Positions 24,114-33,172 of a DNA stretch of 36,618 bases are shown here, piece after piece. Numbering within the stretch: the stretch's first letter is position 1; the number at the start of each line of letters is the position of its first letter. This DNA comes from Nitrospiraceae bacterium (lineage in GTDB: Bacteria > Nitrospirota > Nitrospiria > Nitrospirales > Nitrospiraceae): positions 1 to 36,618 of the forward strand of contig DASPUC010000010.1 in assembly GCA_035623075.1 (NCBI GenBank). Direction: 5' to 3'. Made by a program: the position numbers and the translations under genes. A model generated the notes under the pieces. It was not told the origin of the DNA and did not search any database. It saw nothing but the letters and a program-made list of their open reading frames with translations.

Positions 24114-25141
24114 TCGACTTGCGCAGCGATACGGTCACCAAGCCGTCCGATGCGATGCGCAAGGCCATGGCGCGTGCCGAGGTCGGCGATGATGTCTATG
24201 GAGAAGATCCCACCGTGAATCGACTCCAGGACATGGCCGCGGCCATGCTGGGGAAAAAAGCGGCGCTCTTCGTCCCATCTGGCACGATGGCGAATCAACT
24301 CTCGATCCGGATTCAAACGCAACCGGGCCAGGAAGTGATCGTGGAGAGTAAGAGCCACATCGTGCGCTATGAACAGGGCGCCGCTGGGGCGCTTTCCGGC
24401 GTGCAGCTCCACTGGGTGACCGGCGAGCGTGGCATCATGACGGCGGAGCAGATCGAAGCAGCGATCCGCCCGAAAGACCCCTATTCCATCAGGACGGCCC
24501 TGATTTGTTTGGAGAACACGCACAACGCCGGCGGAGGTACGATTTACCCGCTCTCGACGATCGAACGGATTCGCGAGGTCGCCCTCCGCCACGGCATCCC
24601 CATGCACCTGGATGGGGCGCGGTTATTTAACGCCATTGCGGCCACGACATTGCCGCCGACGTCCTACGCCCAGAACTTTGAGACAGTGTCGCTCTGCCTT
24701 TCCAAGGGACTCGGTGCGCCGGTCGGTTCGCTGATCCTCACAAACGATTCAACATTAATCGAGAGAGCCAGACGGTTTCGCCGCATGTATGGCGGAGGGA
24801 TGAGGCAGGCCGGGATTCTGGCTGCGGCGGGAATTTATGCTCTTGAGCATAACATCGGCCGCTTGAAGGAAGATCATGACAATGCGAAGCGGCTGGCCCG
24901 GAAACTTCAGCAGATCCCGTCCATCTCCGTCAATCTGCAACACGTGGACACCAACATCGTGATTTTCGACGTCGTCAATCACCGCCACTCTCCCACCGCG
25001 CTCGTCACAGCCCTCAAACAGGAAGGGGTCTTGATCAATGCGATCGGAGGCAATAGTTTTCGCGCCGTCACCCATCTCGACGTTTCCGCTAAACAGATCG
25101 ATGAGGCGGCTGAAATCTTCGTACGGGTCTTGGGGAGCTGA
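24110..25141 (+). CDS. ltaE: low-specificity L-threonine aldolase
   Basis: 343 residues of fold-type I PLP enzyme. The sequence opens [20 protein letters not shown] and [15 protein letters not shown] as the family does. H83 (KSHIVRYE) should stack on PLP, D168 ([10 protein letters not shown]) contacts the pyridine nitrogen, and K199 ([12 protein letters not shown]) forms the Schiff base. It splits L-threonine and allo-threonine to glycine and acetaldehyde. Start GTG 24110 overlaps the upstream stop by GTGA, and the family similarity begins at that codon. Confidence 0.95.
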   Translation: MIDLRSDTVTKPSDAMRKAMARAEVGDDVYGEDPTVNRLQDMAAAMLGKKAALFVPSGTMANQLSIRIQTQPGQEVIVESKSHIVRYEQGAAGALSGVQLHWVTGERGIMTAEQIEAAIRPKDPYSIRTALICLENTHNAGGGTIYPLSTIERIREVALRHGIPMHLDGARLFNAIAATTLPPTSYAQNFETVSLCLSKGLGAPVGSLILTNDSTLIERARRFRRMYGGGMRQAGILAAAGIYALEHNIGRLKEDHDNAKRLARKLQQIPSISVNLQHVDTNIVIFDVVNHRHSPTALVTALKQEGVLINAIGGNSFRAVTHLDVSAKQIDEAAEIFVRVLGS

Positions 25142-25153
25142 GCGACGCGCGCA

Positions 25154-25183
25154 TTGACACCTTCTTCCCCCGAAATCTAGAAT
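25154..25183 (+). promoter_or_regulatory. sigma-70 type promoter with consensus -35
   Basis: TTGACA (25154-25159), 18-base spacer, TAGAAT (25178-25183), 13 bases after the threonine aldolase stop. The predicted start is near 25190, only a few bases before GTG 25192, so the transcript would be almost leaderless if that codon is used. Confidence 0.6.
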
Positions 25184-25191
25184 GCAGACGT

Positions 25192-25431
25192 GTGGATCGC
25201 CTGATGCCGTTACACGTGGTGTCGTTCGCGCAAATCAGCCGGATACTGGAGATTACCGATTCGCTCGGGCTCAGCCGTGAATGGGTGGAAATTCCACTGT
25301 CTACGGAAAGTCCTGGATCGGTGCGGCGTCTGGGCAACGGCAAACTCGAAATTGTCGTCGACGCCGATCAGCCCTTCGAAGAGTGGTTGAGCTCATTGTC
25401 ACAACACATTCACCTAATCCAGAACGTCTAA
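25192..25431 (+). CDS. hypothetical protein, 79 aa
   Basis: A small soluble acidic protein: PLHVVSFAQISRILEITDSL, then GLSREWVEIPLSTES and KLEIVVDADQPFEEWLSSL. No known family recognised. The start is ambiguous between GTG 25192 and ATG 25204. GTG gives a near-leaderless transcript from the promoter at 25154-25183; ATG would leave about 14 bases of leader without a clear ribosome site. Its TAA ends at the base before the ATG of the nucleotidyltransferase gene (25432), a gap of zero, so the two are a coupled pair. Confidence 0.65.
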   Translation: MDRLMPLHVVSFAQISRILEITDSLGLSREWVEIPLSTESPGSVRRLGNGKLEIVVDADQPFEEWLSSLSQHIHLIQNV

Positions 25432-26217
25432 ATGGACACGAACAACTCCGGTACGCTGCCGACACGGGAAGAACTCAACGCAGAACTCCTCGAAATTCCG
25501 GCACCGCCCGAGCAACCTGAGGCAGTTAACGAACCGGCCTATGAGGATGTGGTTGCCGTCGCCTTTCGACATGTTCGTGGGAGGCGAGGCGGTGACCTCG
25601 TCAGCGTGATTCTCGTCGGTTCGGGAGCACGACGCGCGGTGACCGCCCACAGTGATGTCGACCTGATCGCGCTCGTGAAGGGACAGGCCGAGGGACATGA
25701 AATCGTCCGTATCGCGGATCGTCTTGTCGACATCAGATATCGAGGGCATAAGGAGGTTGAAGAAGAGCTCCCCTATTCCCCTCGCCTCCCCCCGCTCCTG
25801 AGGAAAGGGCGCATCCTTTATGATCACGACGGGATCGGCGCCAACCTGATCGAACGGGCAAACCAGCGATTCCGTCAAGGCCCCCCGCCCGCAAGTATGA
25901 ATGAGCAGATACGGATGAAGGCGGGCTGTCTCCATTGGCTTGGCAAAGCTCAAGACGTCGCCGATAAGCCATCTACCGCGAACTATCTCCTGATGTTGTT
26001 CTTTGACGATTTCGTGAACGCGTTTTTCCGGCTGCGCGGCCTATGGCTGACGGCACCCATCGATGTCCCCCGGTTCATCACGTCCCGCGATGCCGTCCTT
26101 GGAGATTTAGCCGGACGCTTCTTGGCCGCCTCGACGCTGGCGGAACGGTTGAACTGTGCTCGCGATCTCGTACCACTCCTGTTCAAGGATGTTCCCAATC
26201 CGGCTCGGATCGATTGA
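25432..26217 (+). CDS. nucleotidyltransferase-domain protein
   Basis: 261 residues with a DNA polymerase beta-like fold. The motif is VSVILVGSGARRAVTAHSDV followed by DLIAL, with the metal-binding pair D75/D77 (SDVDL) after GSG at 63-65. The C-terminal half is helical and resembles the substrate-binding domain next to such NTases (FFDDFVNAFFRLRGLW). Members include antitoxin-like MNT proteins and antibiotic adenylyltransferases; a HEPN partner is not seen, unless the C-terminal helices serve that role. It directly follows the 79-residue gene without a gap. Confidence 0.8.
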   Translation: MDTNNSGTLPTREELNAELLEIPAPPEQPEAVNEPAYEDVVAVAFRHVRGRRGGDLVSVILVGSGARRAVTAHSDVDLIALVKGQAEGHEIVRIADRLVDIRYRGHKEVEEELPYSPRLPPLLRKGRILYDHDGIGANLIERANQRFRQGPPPASMNEQIRMKAGCLHWLGKAQDVADKPSTANYLLMLFFDDFVNAFFRLRGLWLTAPIDVPRFITSRDAVLGDLAGRFLAASTLAERLNCARDLVPLLFKDVPNPARID

Positions 26218-26269
26218 GCCGACTTCGACGTTATGACTACCGTTTCACCGGCCGCATCGAAAAATGTCG

Positions 26270-26298
26270 TTGCCCACAATCCAATCCGCCAGTAGAAT
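26270..26298 (+). promoter_or_regulatory. sigma-70 type promoter for zwf, nearly leaderless
   Basis: TTGCCC (26270-26275), 17-base spacer, TAGAAT (26293-26298). The ATG of zwf is 9 bases after the -10 hexamer, so the mRNA leader would be about 2-4 bases. Confidence 0.5.
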
Positions 26299-26307
26299 GA
26301 GGCTGGG

Positions 26308-27849
26308 ATGCCAACAACACCACGTATCGATATCCCTCCGGCGCGAGAGACGCTGCCACCGGTGGAACCTTGCACTCTGGTTATTTTCGGCGGGTCCGGT
26401 GATCTGGCGCGTCGACGGCTAATTCCCGCACTTTATAATTTGCTGCTGGATGGATTGCTGCCGTCCAATTTTGCGGTCCTGGGCTTGGGCCGTAAACCGA
26501 TGTCCGATGAGGAGTTTCGCGGAATCGCCTGCGAAGGGGTCAAGGCCCACTCACGCCAAGCGCTGGTTGAAACCACTTGGACTCAGTTTGCCGCTCATCT
26601 GTTTTACATCGCCGGCGACAACGACGACCCCAACACCTTTGCCACCCTGAAATCCAAAGCGGAATCAGTCGAACAGCAATTTCAGATTCCCGGCAATCGG
26701 ATTTTTTATCTCAGCATTCCGCCGAGCTCGTTCACGTCTGTCTGCGAGGGGCTCAAGCGCGCCGGACTCGTGACACGCAATGGCACTCATGGTCCCTATA
26801 CCCGCATCATCGTGGAAAAACCAGTTGGCCGCGACCTGGCCTCCGCACGGCAAATTAACACGGTCACAGGCCAAGTCTTCGACGAATCACAAATTTTCCG
26901 AATCGACCACTATCTCGGGAAGGAGACGGTTCAGAACCTGATGGTGGTCCGGTTCGCCAATAGCATTTTTGAGCCGATCTGGAACCACAAATACATCGAC
27001 CATGTCCAAATCACCGTGAGCGAAGCGGAAGGTGTCGGATCACGGGCGACTTATTACGAGGAAGCCGGTGCACTGCGTGACATGGTGCAAAATCATCTGC
27101 TTCAACTCCTTTGTCTCGTTGCGATGGAGCCGCCCTATTCACTCGACCCCAATGTTGTCCGCAATGCCAAGATGGAGGTCCTGCGCTGTCTCCGTCCAAT
27201 CGTTGGGAAAGATGTCGAGCAGTGTACGGTTCGCGCCCAATACACCGAAGGATCGGTCCATGACAAGCCGATTCCCGGCTATCGACGGGAATCGGGCGTC
27301 AACCCCAATTCCACGACGGAGACCTATGTGGCTGTGAAGTGCTTCGTTGAAAATTGGCGTTGGTCCGGTGTGCCGTTCTACCTCAGAACTGGGAAGGCGC
27401 TGCCTCGCCGGGCAAGCGAGGTTGCCGTCCAGTTCAAGGACATTCCGCAAATCCTGTTCAATGCAAATGCTCGCCAGCCTCAGCCTCCCAATGTGCTCGC
27501 GCTTCGCATCCAACCGGAAGAGGGGCTGTCATTGCGGATCGTGTCCCGGGTACCCGGCACACGCGAACAGACCCATCCCGTTGAGATGGACTTTCAGTAC
27601 AGCGAGGTCTTCGGCCGACCATCGCCGGAAGCCTATGAGCGGTTGTTATTGGACGTCATGGCGGGCGACGCGTCGCGGTTCATGCGGCGAGATGCGGTCG
27701 AAGCTTCGTGGGCCTGGATCACCCAGATCCTCGACGGCTGGCAACAACAAGGCCTGCGTTGGTTACCGGACTATCAAGCCGGGACGTGGGGGCCGGTCGA
27801 AGCGGACCGCCTCATCCAGCAGGACGGCCGCACGTGGCGCACACTTTGA
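26308..27849 (+). CDS. zwf: glucose-6-phosphate 1-dehydrogenase
   Basis: 513 residues, typical length. The dinucleotide loop is IFGGSGDLARRRLIPALYNL (27-46); the active-site signature is RIDHYLGKETVQN (198-210), including the catalytic His of HYLGKE. VVEKPVGRDL-type (IIVEKPVGRDLASA) and RTGKALPRRASEVAVQFK follow. It oxidises glucose-6-phosphate to 6-phosphogluconolactone with NAD(P)+ in the oxidative pentose phosphate route. The partner genes pgl and gnd do not lie beside it in this window. The Shine-Dalgarno is weak and the promoter is very close, hinting at leaderless translation. Confidence 0.96.
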   Translation: MPTTPRIDIPPARETLPPVEPCTLVIFGGSGDLARRRLIPALYNLLLDGLLPSNFAVLGLGRKPMSDEEFRGIACEGVKAHSRQALVETTWTQFAAHLFYIAGDNDDPNTFATLKSKAESVEQQFQIPGNRIFYLSIPPSSFTSVCEGLKRAGLVTRNGTHGPYTRIIVEKPVGRDLASARQINTVTGQVFDESQIFRIDHYLGKETVQNLMVVRFANSIFEPIWNHKYIDHVQITVSEAEGVGSRATYYEEAGALRDMVQNHLLQLLCLVAMEPPYSLDPNVVRNAKMEVLRCLRPIVGKDVEQCTVRAQYTEGSVHDKPIPGYRRESGVNPNSTTETYVAVKCFVENWRWSGVPFYLRTGKALPRRASEVAVQFKDIPQILFNANARQPQPPNVLALRIQPEEGLSLRIVSRVPGTREQTHPVEMDFQYSEVFGRPSPEAYERLLLDVMAGDASRFMRRDAVEASWAWITQILDGWQQQGLRWLPDYQAGTWGPVEADRLIQQDGRTWRTL

Positions 27850-27889
27850 TATCGACACAAGCCGGGACCATAGAGTAGGCGCCCCCGGA

Positions 27890-28228
27890 TTACGTGCCAT
27901 TTCTAGGTATTCTCTCCCGGCGCAGCTGTTTCAGAATCTCCGTTCTGGTGCCTATTCCTCCGATAAATCGTTCAAACAGCCCATTGCGATAGAGGGCCAG
28001 CGTCGGTAACGAGGACACCTCCAATTCGGCAGGGATCTGATAGTTCTCTTCGACGTTCATTTTCAGCAGGAGCACCTCGTCGGCCACCTCCTTGTGCAGC
28101 GATTCCAGGACGCGCATCAATGCCTGACAACTCCCGCACCCTGGCTTCCAGAATTCGACAAGAACGAGTTTTCCCGCCTGCGCGATCCTCTGATCGAACT
28201 CATGATCCGTCACGTCACGAATGGTCAC
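27890..28228 (-). CDS. thioredoxin-like protein
   Basis: 112 residues, one thioredoxin fold. The active site is C31-x2-C34 in VEFWKPGCGSCQAL, in place of the classical WCGPC. The cis-proline loop is SSLPTLALY, and the last strand and helix follow (GGIGTRTEILKQL). It should be a cytosolic dithiol-disulphide oxidoreductase with changed redox potential. Start GTG 28228 overlaps the TGA of the SGNH hydrolase gene (GTGA), so the two are coupled in one operon. Confidence 0.9.
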   Translation of the reverse strand: MTIRDVTDHEFDQRIAQAGKLVLVEFWKPGCGSCQALMRVLESLHKEVADEVLLLKMNVEENYQIPAELEVSSLPTLALYRNGLFERFIGGIGTRTEILKQLRRERIPRNGT

Positions 28229-28884
28229 GTCGGCTTCCCCATCTGTTGTAGAGGACTCCTCGATGCAAATAGCTCTTCGAACACCAGCCGTGCGAACTTG
28301 CGATACCCCGCTGTGGTCAAATGCAAGCCGTCGTTGGAGTAGATCTTCGCCAGCAGTCGCGTCTTCGGCTCGGCCGTTGCGCCAAAAAGATCGACTCTCG
28401 GGAGTTGGTGTGAGTCTGCATACTGAACGATCAATTCGTTCAACTGTCGCCGGCGTGTCAGATGCTCGTCAACCCATCGCTGGGCGTCCTGGTTGTCATC
28501 GGTCCGTTCGACTCGGATGGATGGAACCGTAACAGGGACCGGAACGATTCGATCCGCTCTGGCTTGCTCATACATCTTGACAAGATTGCGCAGAATGTCC
28601 TGCGTCTGCGCATTCCACCCCAGATCATTGGTCCCTCCCAGAATCACCACATGGGTCGGACGCCGCTGGAGGACATCCTGCCGAAAGCGCATCACCATTT
28701 CCCCCGTGAGTTCCCCGCAGATCCCGCTGATGACGATGTGAATCGAGGGGCCAATCATCTCCTGAAGGAATGCCCCATAAGGTGTTTCACCACCGGTCGG
28801 ATTGTCACTGGAGGGGGATTGAAACCCTGCGGTAAGACTGTCTCCGAAACATACCACAATGGGGCCATTGGCAGTGGCATTCAT
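28225..28884 (-). CDS. SGNH/GDSL hydrolase (arylesterase/lysophospholipase-like)
   Basis: 219 residues with all four blocks of the family: Ser16 in CFGDSLTAGF, Gly in ISGICGELT, Asn in ILGGTNDLGW and the D185-x2-H188 pair in NDGLHLTTAGY. This is the TesA-like esterase group, which hydrolyses acyl esters or thioesters. No signal peptide is present when ATG 28884 is used, which has GAGGGTGAG upstream; the frame runs further upstream to 28986 but that part is polar and unlike the family. Overlaps the downstream thioredoxin-like gene by four bases. Confidence 0.92.
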   Translation of the reverse strand: MNATANGPIVVCFGDSLTAGFQSPSSDNPTGGETPYGAFLQEMIGPSIHIVISGICGELTGEMVMRFRQDVLQRRPTHVVILGGTNDLGWNAQTQDILRNLVKMYEQARADRIVPVPVTVPSIRVERTDDNQDAQRWVDEHLTRRRQLNELIVQYADSHQLPRVDLFGATAEPKTRLLAKIYSNDGLHLTTAGYRKFARLVFEELFASRSPLQQMGKPT

Positions 28885-29039
28885 TCTCGACTCACCCTCG
28901 TGACCGTCTCTTTTGGCCGTGTGCCTCGGACGTTGCTGGCCCAACGCCATTGAATGACCTTCCTGTGTATACCAGCGAATGGCCATTGCAGCAATCGAAG
29001 AATCTCCCTCAGGGCTTCCTCCAAAAAGCGCTGAATTTC

Positions 29040-29068
29040 TTGACGAAAGAGGCCTTGCCCGGTACGAA
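29040..29068 (+). promoter_or_regulatory. possible promoter for the HEAT / HD-GYP pair
   Basis: TTGACG (29040-29045), 17-base spacer, TACGAA (29063-29068). The -10 is poor. The ATG at 29076 is only 7 bases later, again compatible with a leaderless transcript. Confidence 0.35.
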
Positions 29069-29075
29069 TGACACT

Positions 29076-30881
29076 ATGCCAGACCTGAAAACCGCGCAGG
29101 ACATGATGGTTGCCGCCATGGCGGCCAAGGAAGTGGCGGATCCCGAAATTACATCGGTCAAACAGTTACTGAAGTTGCTTGATAAAACAGCGAAATCCAG
29201 CCGGACTTACGGGATCAATAATCCCGTCGCGCAGAACTTTTTCCAACAGCTCCACCACGAACTGACCAATCATCTCATGACCTACTCAAGGTTGTTGTTT
29301 CTCGTCCAACGGTCCGAGCTGCACCTCCGGGGTGAAGTGGTCTATCGGAGCGAAGAAGACGCAAGCAACGAGAACATCGCCTTCAAACTCTACTCGGATG
29401 GGATCCGCGAGCTCTCGTTCCATGAAGGATTGACGGCGGAAGATCTGACGTTCTTCCTCGAGGCCCTCTGGAGCAACCTCGATTCGAAAGAGGATGACGA
29501 CGACATCGTGACTCGTCTCTGGTCCAAGAACCTCTCCACGATCCGACTCGTCACCGCCGAAGAAATCGCCAAAGCCTCCGGCGACCGTGACGTCTTTTCG
29601 GACACCGAATTAGAGTCTGTGCATTCTTCGACCACAAGCTTGCGCGAACTCCTCGATAGTGAGCGCGCGAAGCAATTCCAGGAACAGGGAGGCGGCAAGA
29701 CCCAAGGTAGCGGCTCCCAGCAGGCTGGGCAAGCAGGACGGCTCCAGTCCGGACTCGTGGGCTATGAGATCTCCGAAGAAGAGCTCGGGAAGCTCGCACA
29801 AGAAATCGAAGAGGAAAATGCGCGAGACAATTCGTTCTATGTCCTGGACATCCTGACCGCCATCCTAGCGTCTGAGACACACCCAGATCGGCTGAGCAAA
29901 CAGTTCGAGCTGTGGAACGACGTCCTCGGAACTCTCACCGGTCAAGGACAGTGGACGTTGCTCGAAAACGTCTTAACCTTGTTGCACGAAGCCCGAGAAG
30001 TCCGGCCCGACTTGACGGACAACCATCGCCAGCAGCTCAGCGCGCTGTTTGAGGGATTGGGGCATCCCGATCGGGCCAAAATGATCGAGTCCTATCTCAA
30101 CAGCAGTCCGAAGGCGAACACGGAAGGACTGTCCACCATTCTCTTAATGATGCGACCGACCGCTATTCCTGCTCTCTGCTCGCTCTTAGCCAATCTCGAA
30201 TCCCCTGCCCATCAGACACTTCTTTCAGAAGCGCTGCTGGTTCTTGCGAAAGACCAGCCTGAACCGGTTTTGCGTGGATTGCTCGACCATCGTCCGGCCT
30301 ACGTGCGCAATCTGCTGGCGATCCTGATGCGATGGAACAACCCTCGTTTAGCGGAGTCAGTCGAGAAGCTTGTGCGCCACCCGGATGCCCAGGTTCGAAA
30401 GGATGCGGTCCGCACACTGGGACTCCTCCGTCCCAGTGGGAACGGCGCAAAGTTAGTCGCCTTCATGACCGATGCGGACGAGTCCGTCCGGCTGGCTGCC
30501 CTCAAACTGCTGATGTCCGGCAAATATACGGCTCCGTTCTCAGCCTGGACACCGATCGTCTCGGCAGAGGAATTTTGCGATCGGAATCCAAGTGAACGAC
30601 GCGCCGTGTTTCAAGCCCTCCGTTCAACGTCTGGCGACGAAGCCGTTCCCTTCTGGCAGAACCTTTTGACGGATTGGTCCTGGACGAATCGCAAGAAGAA
30701 AGAAGATCTGGCAGTGCTGGCCGCCGAGTCACTCGGTAAACTGGCAACGCCCGCGGCCATTGCCGCGCTGGAACTTGGGCAGAAGAAAGCCGGATCAGCG
30801 GTCCGGCAGGCCTGCGTGGCCGCGTTGGCTCAAGCCGAGAAACAACGAAGCATAAAGCAGGCTGCCACCCTTCCGAAATAA
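29076..30881 (+). CDS. HEAT-repeat protein with HD-GYP-associated N-terminal domain
   Basis: 601 residues, soluble. Residues about 27-136 (KQLLKLLDKTAKSSRTYGIN, then LHLRGEVVY, FKLYSDGIRELSFHEG, EDLTFFLEAL) resemble the N-terminal part of the next gene's product. A charged Gln/Gly/Ser linker lies near 200-230. From about 340 on there are helical repeats of HEAT type (VEKLVRHPDAQVRKDAVRTL; MTDADESVRLAALKLLMSGK; VAALAQAEKQRS), suggesting a protein-binding scaffold. The ATG at 29076 is preferred; the frame extends to a TTG at 28950. The HD-GYP gene starts 11 bases after the stop, so they form an operon. Confidence 0.8.
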   Translation: MPDLKTAQDMMVAAMAAKEVADPEITSVKQLLKLLDKTAKSSRTYGINNPVAQNFFQQLHHELTNHLMTYSRLLFLVQRSELHLRGEVVYRSEEDASNENIAFKLYSDGIRELSFHEGLTAEDLTFFLEALWSNLDSKEDDDDIVTRLWSKNLSTIRLVTAEEIAKASGDRDVFSDTELESVHSSTTSLRELLDSERAKQFQEQGGGKTQGSGSQQAGQAGRLQSGLVGYEISEEELGKLAQEIEEENARDNSFYVLDILTAILASETHPDRLSKQFELWNDVLGTLTGQGQWTLLENVLTLLHEAREVRPDLTDNHRQQLSALFEGLGHPDRAKMIESYLNSSPKANTEGLSTILLMMRPTAIPALCSLLANLESPAHQTLLSEALLVLAKDQPEPVLRGLLDHRPAYVRNLLAILMRWNNPRLAESVEKLVRHPDAQVRKDAVRTLGLLRPSGNGAKLVAFMTDADESVRLAALKLLMSGKYTAPFSAWTPIVSAEEFCDRNPSERRAVFQALRSTSGDEAVPFWQNLLTDWSWTNRKKKEDLAVLAAESLGKLATPAAIAALELGQKKAGSAVRQACVAALAQAEKQRSIKQAATLPK

Positions 30882-30892
30882 CACGTGATCAG

Positions 30893-32467
30893 ATGAGCAC
30901 ATCGCCCACGAATACGAATCCAGCCGGCTCACAGGCAGAGAAAGCGGATGACGCAGTCCAGCCGATTCTGACTCATGAAAAATCTCTCTATAACAAGATC
31001 GCAAAAGGATCCGAGGCGGGAGATATTCTGGACCAGCAGATGGTCATGCTGGGCATCCAGCTCATCACCCAACTCAATGTTCTGCTGAAAACCTCTCGCA
31101 TTCATGGTCGGACCAACGCGGCGCTCGACAAGCCCGTGGATGCAATGCTCACCCTGATCAAGACGCTCGCCCACGACCAACCGATCACGTTAAGACTACA
31201 GAACGATTTTCTATTCCTGGGCAACCAGCACTTGAAGATCAACTCTCAACAAATGGCGATCGCCACAAGCATTATCGATGCGTTGCACTCATGGAAAATC
31301 GGCGGCGTTGCCTTTGCGTCCTCGACCGCCTCAAAGGACCTCCGCGAATTTGCCTACCTTTTTGTCAGCCTGGACCCCGCTACGAAAACGCTCGACGACT
31401 TCCGTAGCGAAATGAATACACGAGAAGTGTCGGGCATTACTCTGGAAGAACCGCGAGAGTTGATTTTTCGCCGTGCAACTTCGCCTGGGACCGCCTCTGC
31501 GCCGGATGACAAACTTAAACGGAAGGCAACTGCGAAGCAGGGCTATACCTCAGCCGTTCAGTCTGTGGGAAATCTCATGCAATCGACCCGCGAAGGAGGA
31601 TCAGTAAGTTTCAAGCAGGCGAAGCGGGCGATCCAGAACATCGTCGATTTGATGATGCAAGATCAATCCACATTGCTCGGACTCACAAATTTACGGTGCC
31701 ACGATCAGTATACGCATAACCATTCGGTCAACGTCGCACTCCTCTCGATGGCGCTCGGAAATCGAGCTGGCTACCCCAAAGTCCACCTGGCTGATCTGGG
31801 GTTAGCCGCCCTCTTCCACGATGTCGGGAAATGCGCGATCTCTCTGGACGTGTTGAATAAACCGGGCGAGTTTACGAAAGAAGAGTGGGACCTCATGCGG
31901 ACCCATCCGACGGAAGGCGTGCTCACACTCATTCGATTGCGAGGCCTCGACAACGTACCGGCACGGATGGCGGCCGCATCGTTTGAGCATCATATGAACT
32001 ATGATTTTTCCGGCTATCCGAAATTGACGCTTCCGTGGACGCAAAGCCTAGCCAGCCGAATCGTGACGATTGCCGACTGTTATGATGCGATGACGTCTTC
32101 CCGCGTCTACCGGCGAGAGCCGATGTCGCCGGCCAATGTCCTGAAGATTATGTTCGCCAAAAGCGGACAATCCTTTGACCCGATACTGATGAAACTCTTC
32201 GTGAACTGCGTCGGCTTTATTCCCATCGGGAGTTTGGTCATGCTGGACACGGATGAACTGGCCGTGGTCTTGAAGCCAGCCGAAGACAAAGCCAACGCCG
32301 AAAGGCCGCTGGTCAAAGTCATCGCAGATTCCCAGGGAGCCGCTATCGACAACGGTCCCGAATTCGATCTCACGGAAAAAGACAAGGCCGGCAACTATCA
32401 ACGTAGTATCATTCGCTTGATCGACAATACCAAACACAAATTTGATACCGGCCGGTATTTCGTCTAG
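30893..32467 (+). CDS. HD-GYP domain phosphodiesterase-like protein
   Basis: 524 residues. An N-terminal domain (about 55-160) with LNVLLKTSRIHGRTNAALDK is followed by a linker and an HD-GYP domain at about 240-430. The metal motif is CHDQYTHNHSVNVALLSM (269-286) and LFHDVGKCAI (308-317), then HP at 338, HHMNYDFSGYP (366-376) and IADCYDAMTS (393-402). The GYP triad is intact although the preceding positions differ from HHExxDGxGYP. It probably hydrolyses cyclic di-GMP or another dinucleotide. No receiver domain is present, so the N-terminal domain is probably the input module. ATG 30893 follows the HEAT gene by 11 bases. Confidence 0.9.
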   Translation: MSTSPTNTNPAGSQAEKADDAVQPILTHEKSLYNKIAKGSEAGDILDQQMVMLGIQLITQLNVLLKTSRIHGRTNAALDKPVDAMLTLIKTLAHDQPITLRLQNDFLFLGNQHLKINSQQMAIATSIIDALHSWKIGGVAFASSTASKDLREFAYLFVSLDPATKTLDDFRSEMNTREVSGITLEEPRELIFRRATSPGTASAPDDKLKRKATAKQGYTSAVQSVGNLMQSTREGGSVSFKQAKRAIQNIVDLMMQDQSTLLGLTNLRCHDQYTHNHSVNVALLSMALGNRAGYPKVHLADLGLAALFHDVGKCAISLDVLNKPGEFTKEEWDLMRTHPTEGVLTLIRLRGLDNVPARMAAASFEHHMNYDFSGYPKLTLPWTQSLASRIVTIADCYDAMTSSRVYRREPMSPANVLKIMFAKSGQSFDPILMKLFVNCVGFIPIGSLVMLDTDELAVVLKPAEDKANAERPLVKVIADSQGAAIDNGPEFDLTEKDKAGNYQRSIIRLIDNTKHKFDTGRYFV

Positions 32468-32489
32468 CACATTGCCATTCTTCCATCTC

Positions 32490-32518
32490 TTGACAGGGCT
32501 CAGTTCCCCAGCTATTCT
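32490..32518 (+). promoter_or_regulatory. sigma-70 promoter of the OmpH/Skp gene
   Basis: TTGACA (32490-32495), 17-base spacer, TATTCT (32513-32518). Predicted start near 32525, 42 bases before the ATG. It is the best -35/spacer match in the window. Confidence 0.6.
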
Positions 32519-32566
32519 CGCCCAGTTTGGCAACTCTCGCTGTTTACCCTAAAAGGAGCACGTGTC

Positions 32567-33127
32567 ATGCGCACAACCGGGGCCCTATCGGGCCAGATGA
32601 TTTCATGCTTGGCATTGGTCGGCATCATCAGTATGGGATCGTTTTCATCTTCGCAGGCAGCCGAGGCTTTCAAGATGGGTGTGGTTGATCCACAGTCCGT
32701 GTTGGAAAAGTCCAAGGCCGGCAGGAGAGCACTCGATGGATTGAAAGACTACGTGTCAACCAGACAGAAACTCTTATCGCGAGACGAGGAGGATCTACGC
32801 AACACCGAAAAGCAGCTCAAGGAACAACTCGCGAAGTTGAGCGAATCCGAAAAAAAGGACAAGGAAACGCAGTTCCGCGGAAAAATACAGGAGTACCAAA
32901 AACGTGCGCAGGAGTTTAACCAGGAGCTCCAAGCCAAACAGAAGGAGCTGGTCGACGATTATATGAAGAGAATTGCCTCGGCCACCCAGACCGTCGCTGA
33001 AAAGGGCGGATTTTCCATTGTCGTTGATAAGGGCAGTGAACAGACCGTCAAGATCGTCATTTATAACAAGGATACAATTGATCTGACGGATCAAGTCATC
33101 AAAGAGTTCGACCGGGTGAACAAGTAG
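32567..33127 (+). CDS. OmpH/Skp-family periplasmic chaperone
   Basis: 186 residues. A signal peptide (SGQMISCLALVGIISMGSFS, cleaved after SQAAEA near residue 34) is followed by the family start FKMGVVDPQSVLEKSKAGRR and a long coiled coil (about 55-145, rich in Lys/Glu/Gln), then a C-terminal strand (FSIVVDKGS...IVIYNKDTIDLT). Skp binds unfolded outer-membrane proteins and hands them to the BAM complex. bamA and lpxD are not adjacent in this window, so this could be a second copy or a displaced one. AAAAGGAGC (32551-32559) precedes the ATG. Confidence 0.9.
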   Translation: MRTTGALSGQMISCLALVGIISMGSFSSSQAAEAFKMGVVDPQSVLEKSKAGRRALDGLKDYVSTRQKLLSRDEEDLRNTEKQLKEQLAKLSESEKKDKETQFRGKIQEYQKRAQEFNQELQAKQKELVDDYMKRIASATQTVAEKGGFSIVVDKGSEQTVKIVIYNKDTIDLTDQVIKEFDRVNK

Positions 33128-33172
33128 GTAGCCTGGGAGCTGTCACCGGATCTATGCTTCACGACTGCCAGG

